From Vicinamibacteraceae bacterium (GTDB taxonomy: Bacteria > Planctomycetota > Phycisphaerae > Phycisphaerales > UBA5793), in contig WYBR01000062.1 in the NCBI GenBank assembly GCA_011525805.1, positions 1-64,000 on the forward strand: a stretch of 64,000 nucleotides of DNA. Reading direction: 5' to 3'. The notes below the pieces were generated by a model, which was not told where the DNA came from, did no database searches, and saw only the letters and a program-made list of their open reading frames with translations. Positions 63,050 through 64,000 of this stretch are shown piece after piece (position 1 is the first letter of the stretch; each line of letters opens with the position of its first letter). Both the position numbers and the translations under genes were made by a program.

Positions 63050-64000
63050 TCACTCCTTGGGCACCGCGACGAGGAAACTGCTCTGTCGCACCTTGCGGAC
63101 TCTCCCGTCGGCCCCGGTGATCGATTCCTCGAGCGTCCGGCCGTTGTAGGAGTTGTAGGGATGGCGCTCCTGCACCCGGCGCACTTCGGCGCTGTACAGC
63201 CCCGTTCCGGGATCGACGGCATCCTCGAGAAAGGCGCCGATGCAGACCATGCTCCGGTTCGGGCCGTGATAGAAGAACGCGAGTTCGTTCTGGGCGCGAA
63301 GTTGGACGACCGCCTGTTCCGCGAGGCGGCGAGCCTGCTCGGCGGTGGTCTCGCGCTCCGCTTCGTACACGCCGATCTGGAGGCTGTAGAGCGTCTCGAC
63401 GCCGGGATACAGCCGCCGCGCGCTGGGCAGGCTGAACTCGCTCAGTTGGCCCGGCGACGAAACCGCGCCGTGCCGGCCGAGGTAGGCGCCCCGAAACGGG
63501 AACTGCCCGCTCACCTCCGAACCCTTGATGCGCCGCAGGTCCGCCTGCGCCTGCTCCGACTCCGCTGAGTCGTACAAGCCGTAACGCACGATCGACCCCC
63601 GCTCATCGGAATCGACCCACGCGCCCCGCAGGCCGGTGAGGCGGCTGAACGCCTCCGCCCATCGGGCGGCGATCTCATCATGCTGCGGATCGGTGATGGT
63701 GGCGAGGATGACAGACCACCCCGCCCGCCTCGACGCGCCGGTGGGCGCGCTCGGAGACGGCGCCGCGCCGGGCCGGCCGCCGTCAGCCGACCAGGGGATG
63801 ATCCGCTCCTCGGCCTCCTCGGCCGTCGCTTCGCCCCCCTGTTCGCCCGAGGTTGTGGCGAGATTGCCGCGGGGAGAAGTCGACTCCGACTTCTGACAGC
63901 CGGTGGCCGCCGGAAGCGAGATTCCCAGGGCTGCCGCCCCCAACCGCGTCCATCGGCCGATAAGAACGGTTCGCAGACACGCGGAAAACCCGCGAAAAGA
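63050..64000 (-). CDS. Lipoprotein with SPOR-like repeats (start beyond the window)
   Basis: The frame is open to base 64000 without an ATG or GTG, so the start probably lies outside. The signal (VLIGRWTRLGAAALGISLPA) ends in the lipobox ATGC, giving a mature lipoprotein of about 290 residues. A linker rich in Glu, Gly and Pro precedes two alpha/beta repeats with SPOR-like spacing (WSVILATITDPQHDEIAARW, then RYGLYDSAESEQAQADLRRI, and later YSLQIGVYEAERETTAEQA). SPOR domains bind denuded peptidoglycan, but the match here is only by pattern. It converges on the preceding gene with a 16-base gap. Confidence 0.6.
   Translation of the reverse strand, partial: SFRGFSACLRTVLIGRWTRLGAAALGISLPAATGCQKSESTSPRGNLATTSGEQGGEATAEEAEERIIPWSADGGRPGAAPSPSAPTGASRRAGWSVILATITDPQHDEIAARWAEAFSRLTGLRGAWVDSDERGSIVRYGLYDSAESEQAQADLRRIKGSEVSGQFPFRGAYLGRHGAVSSPGQLSEFSLPSARRLYPGVETLYSLQIGVYEAERETTAEQARRLAEQAVVQLRAQNELAFFYHGPNRSMVCIGAFLEDAVDPGTGLYSAEVRRVQERHPYNSYNGRTLEESITGADGRVRKVRQSSFLVAVPKE

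Overview
The window is GC-rich, gene-dense bacterial chromosome, most likely from a member of the Planctomycetota, probably class Phycisphaerae. This assignment is an inference. It rests on a PEP-CTERM protein ending in a PAPGSLALLG/RRRR anchor, several small secreted proteins of a type I associate with this group, membrane-tailed VWA-type and AsmA-like proteins, and scattered rather than clustered housekeeping genes. I see no phage, plasmid, rRNA, tRNA or CRISPR.

Layout. 1-8.9 kb: tail of a VWA-type membrane protein, ABC-F ATPase, a lone nuoI, a secreted Cys-rich protein, a type I phosphodiesterase, an acylphosphatase/DASS anion transporter pair, and a divergent GbsR/MarR regulator with a co-translated partner. 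9-16 kb: dnaA with a structured leader, a HEAT-like exported protein, DegT aminotransferase plus HAD hydrolase, a zinc-ribbon membrane protein and a Nif3 protein. 16-22.6 kb: the oddest stretch, with two small exported-protein genes on the minus strand (one frameshifted), a duplicated nif3 3' end, a 1397-residue AsmA-like gene, a palindromic repeat and the wreck of a REP-associated (Y1) transposase. 22.6-33.5 kb: guaB, uvrC lacking its helix-hairpin-helix tail, a cyclophilin, a calcineurin-like phosphoesterase, and rpmB followed by dnaG-rpoD, each with a readable sigma-70 promoter.

33.5-46 kb: surface-glycan functions (flippase, sulfotransferase, O-antigen-type polymerase, methyltransferase, two GT4 glycosyltransferases) mixed with exported proteins. 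45-50.6 kb: a minus-strand series running FlgI-like lipoprotein, queG, a phosphatase-like lipoprotein, thiD and an EEP hydrolase. 50.7-55.9 kb: xerD, the PEP-CTERM protein, rhodanese plus lipoprotein, TPR plus recX, and a DUF481 protein. 55.9-62 kb: argG-argE-argA/B-argC-argH on the minus strand, a near-complete arginine operon with a fused acetylglutamate synthase/kinase. 62-64 kb: two lipoproteins, the last cut by the window edge.

Working together: the arginine operon covers acetylglutamate to arginine except the aminotransferase and carbamoyltransferase steps. dnaG-rpoD couples primase to the main sigma factor. The flippase, polymerase, sulfotransferase and glycosyltransferases could build a sulfated exopolysaccharide, a setting in which PEP-CTERM proteins are usually found. 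Several intergenic spaces hold members of a dispersed repeat of about 38 bp, heptanucleotide repeats or palindromes, so the spacer DNA is as noteworthy as the genes.
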